A DNA stretch of 64,000 nucleotides from Kalmanozyma brasiliensis GHG001 (lineage: Eukaryota; Basidiomycota; Ustilaginomycetes; Ustilaginales): contig NW_015961992.1 in assembly GCF_000497045.1 (NCBI RefSeq), positions 126,259 to 190,258 on the forward strand, in the 5' to 3' direction. This document shows, piece after piece, positions 35,501-47,501 of the stretch (the first letter of the stretch is position 1; each line of letters opens with the position of its first letter). A program made the translations under genes and the position numbers. The notes under the pieces were generated by a model, which saw only the letters and a list, made by a program, of their open reading frames with translations, was not told the DNA's origin and made no database searches.

Positions 35501-37717
35501 GAACGACTCGAACATCTCGATGATCTTGACGGGGCCAAGGAGATCCGAGTACTTAGTGGCGATCTGCACAACCACCTGCAAGTTCTGTCGGATGTTGACC
35601 TTGAGCATCTCGCGGAGGCACTCGAGCGACTGCTCGACGGTGAGCTTGCCAAAGTAGTTGACGAGCCACTCTGGTTGGAGGAGGTTGGTGTGAACGACGA
35701 CGCGCTTGATGTCGGCGTTGTCCTCGTAGTGCTCGAGCGCACGCTGCAGCAGACCGGCCTTCTCGCAAAGGTTGGCGATGCGAGGGCGGTCGTAATGCGT
35801 GAACATCTCGTTGCCGAGGATGGCATCTGCGACCTGAGGAGCGTTGACGAGGTTCATCTCGAGGAGACGCGTCTGAAGGTGCGCCTGCTCGGGCTTGTTG
35901 TCCTTAAGTGCGTCGAGGAGGAAGCTGGTCGCCTGCTGGATCATGTTCTGGGACATGAAGATGTCGGTGACCCGCTCAATATCGACCAGAGGACCGGACT
36001 CGTCGCCGACCAGGCTGCTAGCGAATTCGGCACCCTTTTCTGGGTTGGTGCGGACGATGTGCTGGAGGAGAGTGGCATAGTCGGGAGTGTAGCCGACCTT
36101 CTTGGCGTAAAGGACGATCTTGTCGAACTGGCCGGTCTCGGCAAAGCAGGCGACGACCTTGTTGGGCACGTTGGCGCGGAGGTAGACGCTGAGGGCGAGA
36201 TTCATGTCGTGCTGGCGCACAATGTCACCGAGCTCCTCGCTGCATTCGATTTTGCTCTCCTTGAGCCACTTTTCGAGGAGGTGCTTTCGGCCCTGGTTGA
36301 GTACGGGACGAGCGAGCTCGAGCGACTCAAACTTGTTGAGCGAGCCCTTCTCAAGGAGGATGCCGAAGTACTGCAGGATGGGGGAGAGAGTGCCGGGCTG
36401 ATTGGGGACCTGCTTGAACTGCTCGATGGTCTGCGAAGTTCGCAAGATGCCGCGTGGCGAATTGGCGGCGATCTTGGCGGCCTCACCGTACTGCCCTGTG
36501 GAGAAGAGCGAGTGGAACTGCTGGAGGTAGAGGTCGTCGGCACCTGGCAAATCGCCGCGCGAGGCGAGCTTGAAGGCAAGTTCGGAGTTGTTGAGCGTGC
36601 GCAGGATGTAGGGAATGACGGTTTCCTCGTCGACCGACACTGACAGCACTTGACCCTTGCGGTTGATGCCGATGATGCCGCTGGTGGACTCGTGCTCTGC
36701 AGTGACGAAGATCGTGTCGCCCGAAATACGGTTCATGTAGATGCAAGCACCGCTCTCGAGGTCGTACAGGTGGATGAAACCGTACTTGGTGACCAGGTAG
36801 ACGATACCGTATCGCTTGCTGACCTGCATGGCGACGGGGAAGTCGTTGGTGGCCTCTGGCGGGAAGAAGACGTCGACGGCTTTCTTGGTGAAGGCGGGCT
36901 GGCCGTTCTGGTGGTCGATCTCAACCACGTGCAGCTTGGCGCCGGTGGCAGTGCGGTTGGCGAAGGTGAAGAGCTTGAACGGACTGGGTGCTGCGTCGGA
37001 CTTGAGCTCTGCAAAGGCGGCGGCGTGGCCCTCGATGGGCTGCGAGACGCCGCGATCGCGCGAGTAGAGCTGCATGGAACCCTTGACACGGAATGCGTTG
37101 GGTGCGCCCGAAGTGTTGCCAGAGATACCGACGAGGACGAGCCACTTTTCGTCTTGGCTCGCACGGTAGTTGATGATCTGAGTTCCCTGCAAGCTCACGT
37201 GTCGATCAAAGACCTTTGCTGGTGCTGCCTCGCCCTCCATGGACCAATGGTAGACTGCATTTTCGGTGACAATGCCGAGGATGGTGTTGCTGATCCACTT
37301 CCAGAAGGTGACATCCTCCTGCATGAGATGCGACTTGACCTTGGACTTGGCCTCGATGTTGAAGATCTGAAGCTGCCGCGCCGATTTGAGAGCGATGATC
37401 TTTTGGATGGGGTTCATGATGGCCGAGTCGGCGGTGATGGGTCTCCTCATGCTGTCAAGACGAAAGAGAGGAGGGTTGGTATCAGTATCGCGCGCTCTGA
37501 TCGATCCAGGCATCAAGTGCTTGGAAAAGCCCACTTACACATCGCTGATATCGTTGAGGTTGACAATGACGACCGAGTTCTGACCGTTGACGCTTTCACG
37601 AACGCAGACAAAGTTCTCGGATTCGAGCGTGACATTGGCGAACGAGATGCTCTCGGGGGCGATGCCAACGTTGGTGAGCTGGACATGCTCGGAGAAGTTG
37701 ATGGGCTTGTCCGCCAT
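32573..37717 (-). CDS. CHC1: Clathrin heavy chain
   Basis: Two exons (37717-37539 and 37451-32573) join in phase to 1685 residues, the full family length. The 87-bp intron runs GTAAGT...ACAG and its junction gives [20 protein letters not shown], matching other clathrins. An N-terminal seven-blade propeller (about 1-330) holds [13 protein letters not shown] and GQVLSV. A long alpha-zigzag of clathrin repeats follows, including [18 protein letters not shown], to the trimerisation hub with [17 protein letters not shown]. The tail is Gly/Pro-rich. Family knowledge: it forms the triskelion of coats on endocytic, Golgi and endosomal vesicles. It is divergent from the proteasome gene RPT4 across an 816-bp shared region. 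Confidence 0.98.
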
Positions 37718-38533
37718 GATGAGCGGGGATGTGATGTAGCTCGGCGGACCGTGCTACGTTTTGGATGCCGATGCGATGAGAGGAATGGAAGCGCAAGCGC
37801 GCGAGGCTAGCTGCGAGGTCGTGATCGAGGTGTATGAGCCGGTCGTCAAGGTTGGATCGTATGAGTAGAGAAAAGGAGAGGACAATATACACGATGAGGA
37901 TGATGATCGAGAAGAGAAGGGAGTCGGGCCGTGGTGGATGTCGAGCTCGGATAGGATCAAGCTTGCAACGCAGCAGCAAGCACGGGAGCGCCTTTGCACC
38001 AGCAGCACTGCCAGATGGAACAGCACAGCACAGCACAGCTCTGTGTCTCTGGCTCGCTTCAGTCTCGGCCCTGAGGGTTGGTTGCGCACAGGACACCCAA
38101 CGCGTTTCTTCCTGTGCTTGCTGGCTGGCTGAGCTTGGCCTTGCGTTGGCTCTGATGTCCAAGCACAATCTTCCTGTCAATTCAACCTGTCAAAGGGAAA
38201 AGCGCCCAAATTTGTATTCAGTTCCCCCAAGTGCTCCTTCACAGCCGCTTTGCCTAAGCCAAGTTTGTATTGAAAATCGACGCGTCCTGTCTCAGCCTTT
38301 GAGCAATTTCCGCGAATGTTTGATCGAATGCTGTCAAAGAGAGGGTCTCGATCAAAGAGATCCAGCTGAGGCCATTTGGGCCGAGAGGGGAAGAGCGAGC
38401 AGCTGTGTGCTTCTCAGCGACGCGCGTCACTCTGCTCCACTTTAGAATCCGCTCAGCTCTGACCACTCGACCCTCTTGATATCTCGACACCAACCACTGA
38501 CTTGCCCCTTTGCTGTTGCACACTCGAACCAAC
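37718..38533. promoter_or_regulatory. Shared divergent region of CHC1 and RPT4
   Basis: The 816 bp between the two start codons must contain both promoters. A short (CAGCA) repeat lies at 38021-38039. No TATA box or known proteasome-control element was recognised. Confidence 0.5.
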
Positions 38534-39760
38534 ATGGCCGACCCAACACCCTCCTCGTCGACACAACCGCCCGCCGAGCCCGTGCTCTCCTCCGACCCTG
38601 CCAAGGACAAAGCACTCAAAGCCTACAAAAAGGCGCTCAAGCAGCACAACGAGCTCTCGGAAAACCTCAAGAAGCTCCGCTTCGGCCTCAAAGACCTCGA
38701 AAAGGCGTACGACAAGACCGAAGATGACATCAAAGCTCTCCAGTCCGTCGGTCAGATCATCGGCGAAGTGCTCAAGCAGCTCGATGAGGAGCGCTACATT
38801 GTCAAGGCCTCCTCGGGGCCACGCTACGTTGTCGGGATCCGAGCCAGCGTACCCAAGCACAAGCTCAAGCAGGGTGTGCGTGTTTCGCTCGACATGACCA
38901 CGCTCACCATTATGCGTATTCTCCCACGCGAGGTCGACCCGCTGGTGTACAACATGAGCATGGAGGATCCGGGCGCGGCGAGCTTTGCTGGAATCGGTGG
39001 TCTGGGGGATCAGATCCGCGAGTTGCGAGAAGTGATCGAACTGCCCTTGCTCAACCCGGAACTCTTCATGCGAGTCGGTATCAAGCCACCCAAAGGTGTT
39101 TTGCTCTACGGTCCCCCAGGAACTGGCAAAACCCTCCTCGCCCGTGCCGTCGCCAGCACGCTCGAAACCAACTTCCTCAAAGTCGTCTCGTCGGCCATCG
39201 TCGACAAGTACATCGGCGAATCGGCTCGGTTGATCCGCGAAATGTTCGGTTACGCCAAGGAACACGAGCCATGTATCATCTTTATGGACGAGATCGATGC
39301 GATCGGAGGTCGAAGGTTTAGCGAAGGCACGTCGGCGGATCGCGAGATCCAGCGAACGCTCATGGAGCTGCTCAACCAAATGGACGGCTTCGACTACCTC
39401 GGCAAGACCAAGGTCATCATGGCCACCAACCGACCCGATACGCTCGATCCAGCGCTCATGCGACCCGGTCGAATCGATCGCAAGATCGAAATCCCCCTCC
39501 CCAACGAACAGTCGCGATTGGAGATCTTGAAGATTCACACCAAACCAGTGGCCAAGAAAGAGGAGCTGGATTACGAGGCCATCGTCAAGCTCAGCGACGG
39601 CTTCAACGGCGCCGATCTGAGGAACGTTGCGACAGAGGCGGGCATGTTTGCTATCAGGGATGATAGGGATTATTGCGTCCAGGAAGACTTTATGAAGGCA
39701 GTGCGAAAGTTGCAAGAGGCCAAGAGACACGAGTCCAAGATCGATTACAGTGCCGTATGA
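38534..39760 (+). CDS. RPT4: 26S proteasome regulatory ATPase Rpt4
   Basis: A 408-residue single-exon AAA ATPase. The N-terminal coiled coil (about 25-75) and OB domain hold [13 protein letters not shown] and GPRYVVG. The Walker A motif GPPGTGKT is at 193-200, and Walker B with MDEIDA at 251-256. The second region of homology [10 protein letters not shown] follows, and the C-terminal helical domain starts [14 protein letters not shown]. The [17 protein letters not shown] stretch is specific to Rpt4 among the six Rpt proteins. The in-frame ATG at 38510 is eight codons upstream, but 38534 gives the usual MADP start. Family knowledge: Rpt4 is one of the six base subunits that unfold ubiquitylated substrates and open the 20S gate. 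Confidence 0.97.
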   Translation: MADPTPSSSTQPPAEPVLSSDPAKDKALKAYKKALKQHNELSENLKKLRFGLKDLEKAYDKTEDDIKALQSVGQIIGEVLKQLDEERYIVKASSGPRYVVGIRASVPKHKLKQGVRVSLDMTTLTIMRILPREVDPLVYNMSMEDPGAASFAGIGGLGDQIRELREVIELPLLNPELFMRVGIKPPKGVLLYGPPGTGKTLLARAVASTLETNFLKVVSSAIVDKYIGESARLIREMFGYAKEHEPCIIFMDEIDAIGGRRFSEGTSADREIQRTLMELLNQMDGFDYLGKTKVIMATNRPDTLDPALMRPGRIDRKIEIPLPNEQSRLEILKIHTKPVAKKEELDYEAIVKLSDGFNGADLRNVATEAGMFAIRDDRDYCVQEDFMKAVRKLQEAKRHESKIDYSAV

Positions 39761-39907
39761 TTCTTCTGCAATGCAACACCTCGTTCGACTGGCAGACTTG
39801 GGAAACATTGTTCATTGGTATGCGTGATAACGACATTACAAGATGCAAAGGATAAGGATGAGAGGGGGGAGCACGGGCGTACTTGAGGCTGGGACGAAAA
39901 GCGAATC

Positions 39908-40471
39908 TTAAAGACCAGCATTGGATAGTCCCTCTTGGATCTGCTGCTGAATGGTGTCGCCCAAGCTCACCGCCTCTGCCTTCCTAATCGTGAACTTCTC
40001 ACTCGCATTCCCCGAATCACCCATGACCACGACAATGTAGTCGTTTCGTTCCTCCAAATCCGCTGGCAGCGTCACCTTTGTTTTTCCGTCCTTGATGGCG
40101 AACCCATCCGCGAGGGTCCAATGGAGGTTTTCGCCGCCACTTCCGTCAGCGGGGAGGTAACCGAGTTTGATGACGCCCTTGTAGTTTTCGGCTTCGGGCG
40201 GCATATCCGAGGTGTCCCATTTGACCGTGTGCGTCTTGCCGGCGGTCCACACGGTCTCGGCGCGCGGCCGGGTGATGTGCGGGTTGTACACGATGCGTTT
40301 TTCAAGAGAAGGAGCGTCCCGACCCAGCATGGTGTCCCAGTTGGTCGACTCCACTTGGCGTCTGAGCATCAGTGAGGCCGGTGAAGAGACGTCAAAGTTG
40401 GCGAAAGCCGGTGCGGACACAACCGACGAGATCAGCAGCGACGCTGCAAGGACGAGCGAGGAGAGCTGCAT
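39908..40471 (-). CDS. Small secreted protein with Kre9/Knh1-like domain
   Basis: A 187-residue protein when started at ATG 40471, which gives a clean signal peptide (MQLSSLVLAASLLISSVVSA). The frame opens further upstream but lacks this logic. A dibasic EKR site before IVYNPHITRP could be cut by a Kex2-like protease. The following ~100 residues form an Ig-like beta domain (VWTAGKTHTVKWDT, GYLPADGSGG, YIVVVMGDSGNAS) of the Kre9/Knh1 N-terminal type found in many fungal wall proteins. No Ser/Thr-rich stalk or GPI signal follows, so it is probably soluble or wall-associated. A role in beta-glucan assembly or at the host surface is inference. It converges with RPT4. Confidence 0.8.
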   Translation of the reverse strand: MQLSSLVLAASLLISSVVSAPAFANFDVSSPASLMLRRQVESTNWDTMLGRDAPSLEKRIVYNPHITRPRAETVWTAGKTHTVKWDTSDMPPEAENYKGVIKLGYLPADGSGGENLHWTLADGFAIKDGKTKVTLPADLEERNDYIVVVMGDSGNASEKFTIRKAEAVSLGDTIQQQIQEGLSNAGL

Positions 40472-40621
40472 CGTGAGATTGGCTGCGAGGCGGAGAACAG
40501 AGGTGCTCGTTTCGCGTGAGGATGGTCGTGGATGCAATGTGTGTGGGGGAGGAGGGGGTCGTGGACGGTCGTAGATGGTCGTAGATGGTCGCAAGAGACT
40601 GCGTGGGTCGCAAGAGGCGGG

Positions 40622-40629
40622 ATATATAT
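40622..40629 (-). promoter_or_regulatory. TATA-like element of the secreted Kre9-like gene
   Basis: An ATATATAT run lies about 155 bp upstream of the start codon at 40471, a plausible position for a core promoter in a strongly expressed secreted-protein gene. It is assigned by sequence only. Confidence 0.45.
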
Positions 40630-43600
40630 GAAACGAGCTCAGGCTTTAAGGGGATCCAGACATGAGCAGGGTCGAGCGAAGGTGACAGCGAGCCTACGTC
40701 AGGGGCGCACTGCTGCATCTGACAACTCGTGACCGGCAATGCTGCTCCGCAGGTCATTGAGCCCACCGGCTCACAGCTGTGAGGGTGGGCCACGTCAGAA
40801 AGGACAACGAGTCTCCACACTCGTCCCCGCAGTACCACGAAAACTGGGCTAGCGTACGCTCGGTACTTGCACTCTAAGCCCATAAGCTTGGCTGCGAGAG
40901 GCTTCTGGAATGACACTACCTACGTGTGTGTGCGCTTGAACGAGCAAGGAGAGCTTAAAGAGGCATGTCCATTGTGCGCCTATGTGGACCGCATTCAATC
41001 GGTTGGCATGAAGCGCCCGCATATTTCGTTCAACTCGCTCGTCTGCGAAAATGCGGGGGAAGGACAGCAGATGTTGGTTGTCGTGTGTGGCTTGCGTCTA
41101 ACCTCTTCTGCAGATAGCAAGAGCAGATTCTGCCAACTTCCCGCTTGTGTGTGGCTGTCAAGACTCTTTAGGCTCAAACCCATCCTGTGGCTTCCGACTG
41201 CCGTTTAAAGCTATCTCACGGCTGCGCTCGAGCCCTCTTGCTCAGAAGGGAGCACGCCGCATTTTCGTAAGTCAACAGTGTGCGAGGCTTATAGCGCACA
41301 AAAGCGGCAGCGCAGACCCTCGACCGCGCAACACCGACGAGAGTGAGCTCACCAACACTAAGCTTTCCATATCGCTTATCCATTCATCGGATGTAATCGA
41401 CCGAGCCCTTGTGGTGTACCAACATGCTCAAGCTGTCGCAGTGGTTGACTTGTAGCCGCGAAGCTCGCGGAAGTGCATTTCCGTGTCAGACAAGCTTGGA
41501 ACCGACACCAAAGCTAGCGCCAGAAGCGAGTCGCTTAAAGCGTTGTCAGAGAAGCAAGTCGGCGTCGGTTCGGCTGCAAGGCTATCTCGTCATGTGGAGC
41601 TCACCGCGCTCGACGGTTGTCACCGTGAGCAAGTACCGATTGACTTAAGTCATGGCTTGTCCGATGAAGCGGGTCGGTCAAGACCGCTGACCAACGGGCA
41701 AGCAGAGCTTGGCATCGGAGTCGAAGGCGAACAGCTGTCAAACGTGCCCTTAGCGAGCCTCGCTTGGCTCGTTCTCTCCGAATGACCCATGGACCATGAT
41801 GGGTCGTGTCGACCACGAGTTGGGGCAGGCCAGGCGGGTGAGCGAGTCATGGAATCGGAACATCGACGCCGAGCAGAACAACGTGCTGGTGGGATCCTCG
41901 ATGCTGTCAACCCGCCTAAGCTTCTCGTGCGTGTCTCGACCCCATGCTGCAACGCGAGAAAAGCTGTGAGAGGTTGCGATCGGCGGCATCGATGGGCGAT
42001 CGATCGGGGTCGGCCTTGTCATCGGCTCCATCGTCATCAGTCATCAGCCCCTGCAATGGCGGAGCAACCGACCCGGCGGTGCTCTCCCGACTGTCGGGCG
42101 ATAGAACACGGTGAGTATCCCGCTCATTCTAGCTGATGATAAACTTTGCTCCTCTACTACAAGCACCTCATCCGCTCTGATCGCCCGCAGCCGGAGCCTT
42201 CGATCCTACTAAGTCGCTTCGACACTTTTCATTTGAGCTAGGCGGACGACCCTTTTCATTTGAGCTGGACGACGAGGTTTGACCCGGACATGTGAATGCG
42301 GCCATTGCTCAGTCATTGCGTAGGCGAAGGCTCGAGGGCCCGACGACAGCTTTGGAAGTACTTGAAGGCCCGCACGGCTCGATCTGTTGTTTACCACACC
42401 TGGCGCATGTGAGAAAGACGTCCAACGGTCTCTTTGCGAGCATGATCCTGGCGAGCTGCGACAACCAAACCATCTCTTCCACGATTGGATGTTCGAAACC
42501 AGTCTGCCATTGGCGGACCCTGCAGACTATGCCAAGACCATCCTGACACCAATGGCGGATAACCACCTTCGTCTGAGTGGGTCAGCATTCGCCTTCTACT
42601 GAAGAATGAGCGGCTTTTGTCAGAGCGGTCTGTCGAAAGGAAGCAGACATGATCTCGTATGCGTCGGGGCGTAAACGTGTTGCAGTTTGAGAAGAGACAA
42701 GACGCTCGAGACCATTGTTGATCCATAATTCGTGCCAAACAACAAAGTTACACTGACCCCTGTCTCTTCCGCTCCTTGTGCATCGGTACACCGGCGGTAC
42801 TCAACATACAAGATGCATCAAAGAGCAGGGACAATGCGATGGCGGTCTTTGCTTCATGTCCAACGTTTGCGCAGGCTGGTCTGAGCTGAAATCACCAGAT
42901 GGCGGCAATGTCAGAATGCGGCTCGGTCTGGCCTCGGATTGCAAGCCGACGGACACCGAACGCGTTCTACAACTGACTGAGCGTTGACCTGTGCACCTCA
43001 GAGGCAAGGAACCCCTTACCTTCGAATCACCTCCCTACCTTTCACGGCTGCAGGAACAAGAAGACGCTTGGGGATTCTCCTCTCTGCCACTCTTTGACCC
43101 CTTGCGTGTGCCGTTTTGGAGAAGAAGCTTCCACCACCTCTTCTTGCGTCTTTCGAACTTGTCAACTGTGCTCGCGCAAGCGCTGAAGAGCATCGTAGCT
43201 GCGTTCATCTACTGTCTCGGTCGCTTGCATCATTGAACACTCAGCCCCTTGCTCCCGGCAGGATCTGGGCCTGCGCAACTTGAGCGGAGTTTCAAGTCCG
43301 AACAATCAGCCCCTGTGACACGCTTTGTTGCGGAACCACGCGGCGATCGTTTGTGCCTCTCGCCTTGATGCGCAAGGTGATGCTTCGCAAAGAGGCGAGG
43401 TCAGAACGTCGGCAGAGCTTGCCGTGGAACCGGATCGTTCCCATTATCTTGCTGTTGGGCTCGTGACATCTTCTCGAGCCCTCACAGCATGGTCTTCTCG
43501 GCAGGAACGGCTTCACAGAAGCGGGTATGAGAGACAACCCGTGAAACGCAACGGCGGTGAGAGACTGCTAGTCTCTTACTTGCCGGCCTAGCGAGGCGCT

Positions 43601-45550
43601 TCCTCGCAAAGAGAGCACCTCACAGCTCCCAGATGGACGACCAAGGCGACTTTCAAAGCCGTCCGATCGGACGCCAAGAGTTCAGCAGGGGCTCCCTCCG
43701 CGGGATGTGCACACCGGCGGCGACACTCGTCGATCCGTCGCACAATGATAAGACGAACAATGGTCCCAGCACAGCCAAGTCATGTACCCACGCCGGGGCC
43801 CTCGTTACCCAGAACGCTGTGATACGACGTCCTGATTGCTTCTCAGCTGCATGCAGACAGGAAAAGAAGGTTTCGCCCACATTCCGATGCAAGGAGAAAC
43901 TGGATCGTCCCTGCTGATCATCGCCTCGAAGTTACTCAAGTGACGGCACAAATCGCCGGCTGCATCGCGGATCAACGGGTCGCTTCGGATCTCAGCGCCA
44001 CTGTGCCGATCCATGATATGGTGCCCGCGGACTCTGGATCTCTGAAACGCATACAGGCGAGGTCACAAAGCAAGGGCGCAATTGCCGTCTCTGTGAGCGA
44101 CCTGTACAACGCTGCTTGCTGCACTGCACTACTGAACATGCCAAACGGTAAGCGAGCTTCGGCCGATGAGGATTTCGCGTCTTCTGGCAGGCGTCTGGTG
44201 TTCGCCAGCCGCACTTGGACCCTGAAGCCTGCAAACACGTTCTGCAAGGTCCAAACGTAGACCCTGCGCCAGGGGCTTGCAGATGGGACCCCCTCGCCGA
44301 AGGATCGCAGCACAGAATGCTTCCTCCTTCTACCTAACCTTGCCGTCGATCCCCGACACCCGTATTTGAGCGTGTGCCTCAGCCACTCCCTTGATTGCTT
44401 TGCTGAGCACAAGGCTGCTTCTTGCTCACCACCGCCCGTTCCACGCGGAGCCGGAGCCGGACCCGGACCTTGGCTCTGACCCTACGCTTTGTCGCTGCAT
44501 GCTCGTAGCCCGTCAAACAATCACCGCCTTCGCATGGATTCGCCCAAATGGGAGGCGGTCCAAGCTTGGGGATACAATTGCCTCGTTCGAGTAGGCTTGG
44601 GACAATGACAGACAACATACAAATCACCTCTTGCACGTCGAGAGCATGAACGGGTGGCTTTGTGTCTCAAGAATATGCTGCAAGAGGGCCCCTGCTTGAT
44701 CCTTCGTCCTTCATTTCCCACGCTTTCGACTAGCGCGCTAACTACGCCCTGACGGTCTCTCACTTGCAGCTTGTCCTTCATTCCCATCGAACGGTCCCCC
44801 AACAGATTCTGTCTGTCCATGTCCGGCCAATCTGTACCTCGCCAGCCAAAAGCGATCCATAGACGGGTGCTTGCGAGGGACGCGTTGCACAGCCGCTCTT
44901 TTGTGTCCCTCGCTCTGCTTATCATAGACGCTTCAGACTCTTGCAGATCCTTTCGCACTCCTTCAAGCACCGGCATACACACATTGTATCGGCCTTGCAT
45001 CTCCGACCAGCATTGTGCTTGTTCTTCGGAACATTTCCTCGCTCGCACCTGGTTGGTGGTCACGCCGCTACATCTCGTTCGCAGACGAGATCCGTATACC
45101 GAGCGGTTCAAGGACAATGCGCCGTGACTCACAGTCGTTCTCAGTCCAGTCAGCCGGCTGCAAGATGCTCTTCTTCTCTGCCTGGGATCCGTGGACCTGG
45201 CCCGGGACCTGAGCCACTCGCTGGCTCTACGAGGTCGACGCCACTCCATGTCGGCACGATGGGTCTGCGCTGCTTCACAAAGGCCTGCCGTCACCGTCGA
45301 TTGGTCGGTCGCTTCCATGCTACGGTGTCAGCCGCTGCTCTCGGTCTCCGACAATAGATAAAAGAGCCGCCCTCTTTGTCCCTCTTCCTCCTTTCCTTTC
45401 TCATCAACCCTCAGCTCCCCATCTCTCCTCTTCTCCGGTTACCCACCCAACCAGACGTCAAGTCTTTCCCCCCCTTACTATCTCCAACACACTCGGTCTT
45501 CACCGCTCTCACACCCTCTTCTTTACCCTTCATCGACAGCGAACTTCGAG
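40630..45550. other. 4.9-kb gene-poor region
   Basis: No supported gene on either strand. Open frames up to 265 codons (44521-45318, minus) show no domain and an Arg/Ser-rich composition typical of random GC-rich frames. The last 200 bp are a C/T-rich leader for the repeat protein, with a GATAAAAG element at 45356-45363 as a possible TATA box. One short tandem repeat is listed separately. Eroded transposon sequence is possible but not recognisable. Confidence 0.5.
42225..42278. repeat. Two copies of a 27-bp tandem unit
   Basis: CTTTTCATTTGAGCT starts at 42225 and again at 42252, each followed by a GGACGAC-containing segment. The units differ by a small indel near their ends. Confidence 0.65.
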
Positions 45551-46981
45551 ATGCCCTCTCAGATCGCCCTCTCCATCGGCCTCTTGGCTGCCGCCATCGG
45601 CATGGTCAACGCCGTCCCTCATCACGAATTCAAGCGCGCCAACTACGCCGTCTGCCGCAAGTACGTCGCCTCGTACAACGGCGGCCACAACGTCTACGCT
45701 GTCAACGAGAACAAGGGTATCGATGCCAGCGGCGCCAACATCGGCCTCAACCTCCTCAGCCTCGATGGTCAGACGCACAAGTCCTGGGACAACGTCCCCC
45801 GCTACTGTCTCAAGTACATCAAGCAGTACAACGGGGGACACAACCTCGTGGTCGACAACCAGAACAAGGTGATCGATCTGTCCAACCTCAACTTTGGAGT
45901 CGACATTCTCAAGCGCGATGAGGACGATGGCGGGTACAACACGTACGCTTCCAACCGAAACGAGGTGATTGACGTATCGGATCTGTTGGCGGATGTGAAC
46001 ATTTTGCGTCGTAGTGCACCATCGTTCTCCCACCCCACTCTGGGAAAGCGCGACGACGTTGCTTCGAACACGAACGAGATCATTGACGCCTCGCACCTCT
46101 CTGCGCTCATCGAGGCGCTCACCAAGCGCGACTACGATGACGGTGGCAACAACGTCGAGGCGATCAACGAGAACAAGGTGGTGGATCTAAGCGATCTTAG
46201 TGCGCTCGTTAACGTACTGAGCCAGCGAAGCGTGCGCGGGTACGGCACCCAGCTCAACGCCCGCGACATTCCTGAGTCGCTCTACCGCCGCACCAGCCCG
46301 GACGAGCACTGCACGTGCATCAAGAACCCTCCTGGTGGCGGCAACGGTGGTAGCGGTGGCAACGGTGGTAATGGCGGCAGCGGTGGCAATGGAGGTAGTG
46401 GCAGCCCCGGTGGCAACGGTGGCTCGGGTGGCAATGGTGGCAACGGTGGTAGCGGTGGCAACGGCGGTACCGGTAGCAACGGAGGCAGTGGTAGCCCCGG
46501 TGGCCACGGTGGCGCAGGTGGCAATGGAGGCAACGGCGGTCAGGGTGGCAACGGTGGCAGCCCTGGCGGCCCCGGTGGCAACGGAGGCTCTGGCGGCAAC
46601 GGAGGCTCTGGCGGCAACGGCGCATGTCCATCTGGCAACCCTCCCACTCCCAAGGACACAGCGACCCAGCCGCCTCCCAGCTCCAACCAGTGCGGTCCCG
46701 ACGAAGTCTACGTCAACCAGGGCCACAACGTCTGCGTCTCGAACAAGAACGAGCTGATCGACCTGAGCAACATGACGATCCACATTGGCATCCTCGACGG
46801 TCTCTTCGGCGCCAAGCAGACCAAGAAGGAGGTCTCGGCCACCTCGACCTGCGGTGGTAAGAAGGGATGCTGCGTTCCCAAATCGGCCTACTACTACAAC
46901 GGTGGGCACAACACGCAGGTGACCAACAAGAACGCCGGTATCGACGCCTCGGGCCTCAACGTCGGCGTCGATATCCTCTAA
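45551..46981 (+). CDS. Secreted protein with seven Asn-rich repeats and a Gly-rich spacer
   Basis: A 476-residue single-exon protein. A signal peptide (1-21) is followed by seven degenerate repeats of about 27 residues, roughly GGHN-x5-N-x-N-x2-[IV]D-x-S-x-L-x4-[VI]-x-[IL]L. They lie at 42-69, 93-120, 126-152, 168-190, 197-223, 389-415 and 449-476. The first five are separated by Lys-Arg or Arg-Arg pairs (28-29, 121-122, 153-154, 166-167, 192-193, 246-247) that look like Kex2 sites. A 95-residue Gly/Asn/Ser spacer (261 to about 357) separates repeats five and six, and Cys pairs surround the last two. The layout recalls the Kex2-processed repetitive secreted proteins of smuts (Rep1, Hum3, Rsp1), but the repeat itself is not one I can name. 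A surface or host-interface role is inference. Confidence 0.85.
   Translation: MPSQIALSIGLLAAAIGMVNAVPHHEFKRANYAVCRKYVASYNGGHNVYAVNENKGIDASGANIGLNLLSLDGQTHKSWDNVPRYCLKYIKQYNGGHNLVVDNQNKVIDLSNLNFGVDILKRDEDDGGYNTYASNRNEVIDVSDLLADVNILRRSAPSFSHPTLGKRDDVASNTNEIIDASHLSALIEALTKRDYDDGGNNVEAINENKVVDLSDLSALVNVLSQRSVRGYGTQLNARDIPESLYRRTSPDEHCTCIKNPPGGGNGGSGGNGGNGGSGGNGGSGSPGGNGGSGGNGGNGGSGGNGGTGSNGGSGSPGGHGGAGGNGGNGGQGGNGGSPGGPGGNGGSGGNGGSGGNGACPSGNPPTPKDTATQPPPSSNQCGPDEVYVNQGHNVCVSNKNELIDLSNMTIHIGILDGLFGAKQTKKEVSATSTCGGKKGCCVPKSAYYYNGGHNTQVTNKNAGIDASGLNVGVDIL
46331..46621 (+). repeat. Gly-Gly-Asn-Gly coding minisatellite
   Basis: Imperfect tandem GGTGGCAACGGT/GGTAGCGGT units inside the repeat-protein gene encode its Gly/Asn/Ser spacer. 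Such tracts are prone to length change. Confidence 0.85.
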
Positions 46982-47501
46982 AGCGTCAGCCTTGGGCGAA
47001 CCGCCCCTTTGTCCCGCCTCAAATGGCTCGGTGACAGGGGTCACATCTCCTCCGCCATCTTCTTGACTTGGTTTTTCCCGGTTGATCAGCGCTTTTGCGA
47101 TCGTAGACACCTTGCGCCGCTTCGTCTTCACCCCCCTTCCCTCGTTGCTTCTTCTTCTGGACACTTTTCCCCCCCGCATCTGGCTAGATCTTCGTCTCAT
47201 TTCACCGTCCCTTGGGCTCGAATTCCACACTCTCTTTCTTCTCTGATTTGTGATTGTGGATGCGAGCTGTGAGCTGCTGTCGTTGTACATATTCTCTCGT
47301 TGGCACGATGATTGTCTGTCTATAAGATCGAGGAGGCTGGTGGCGCGATTCTCGCTACCAATTGCTCGATGCAGACGTGATTCAAACTTCTTTCAGTCAC
47401 TTGCGCCCCATCCCCGAATCACGCATCTCATCATCTGCAAGCACACGTCCAACGCTGTGAGGTGGGGTTGTCCACGCATGGAAAGGCCTTGCATTGCTTG
47501 G
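46982..47501. other. Convergent 3' flanks
   Basis: About 520 bp between the stop codons of the repeat protein and ERT1. The left half is T/C-rich 3' flank. No gene recognised. Confidence 0.5.

Noticed and set aside
33236..36643. 1135-codon open frame antisense to clathrin heavy chain
   Set aside because: It is a mirror of the strongly biased codons of CHC1; it has no recognised domain and the opposite strand is certain.
44521..45318. 265-codon minus-strand open frame
   Set aside because: Arg/Ser-rich, no domain, no splice logic, and overlapped by similar random frames on the other strand.
46187..47290. 367-codon minus-strand frame across the Gly-rich minisatellite
   Set aside because: Its Ala/Thr/Val repeats are the reverse complement of the Gly-Asn-Ser spacer; the sense protein has a signal peptide and conserved repeats.
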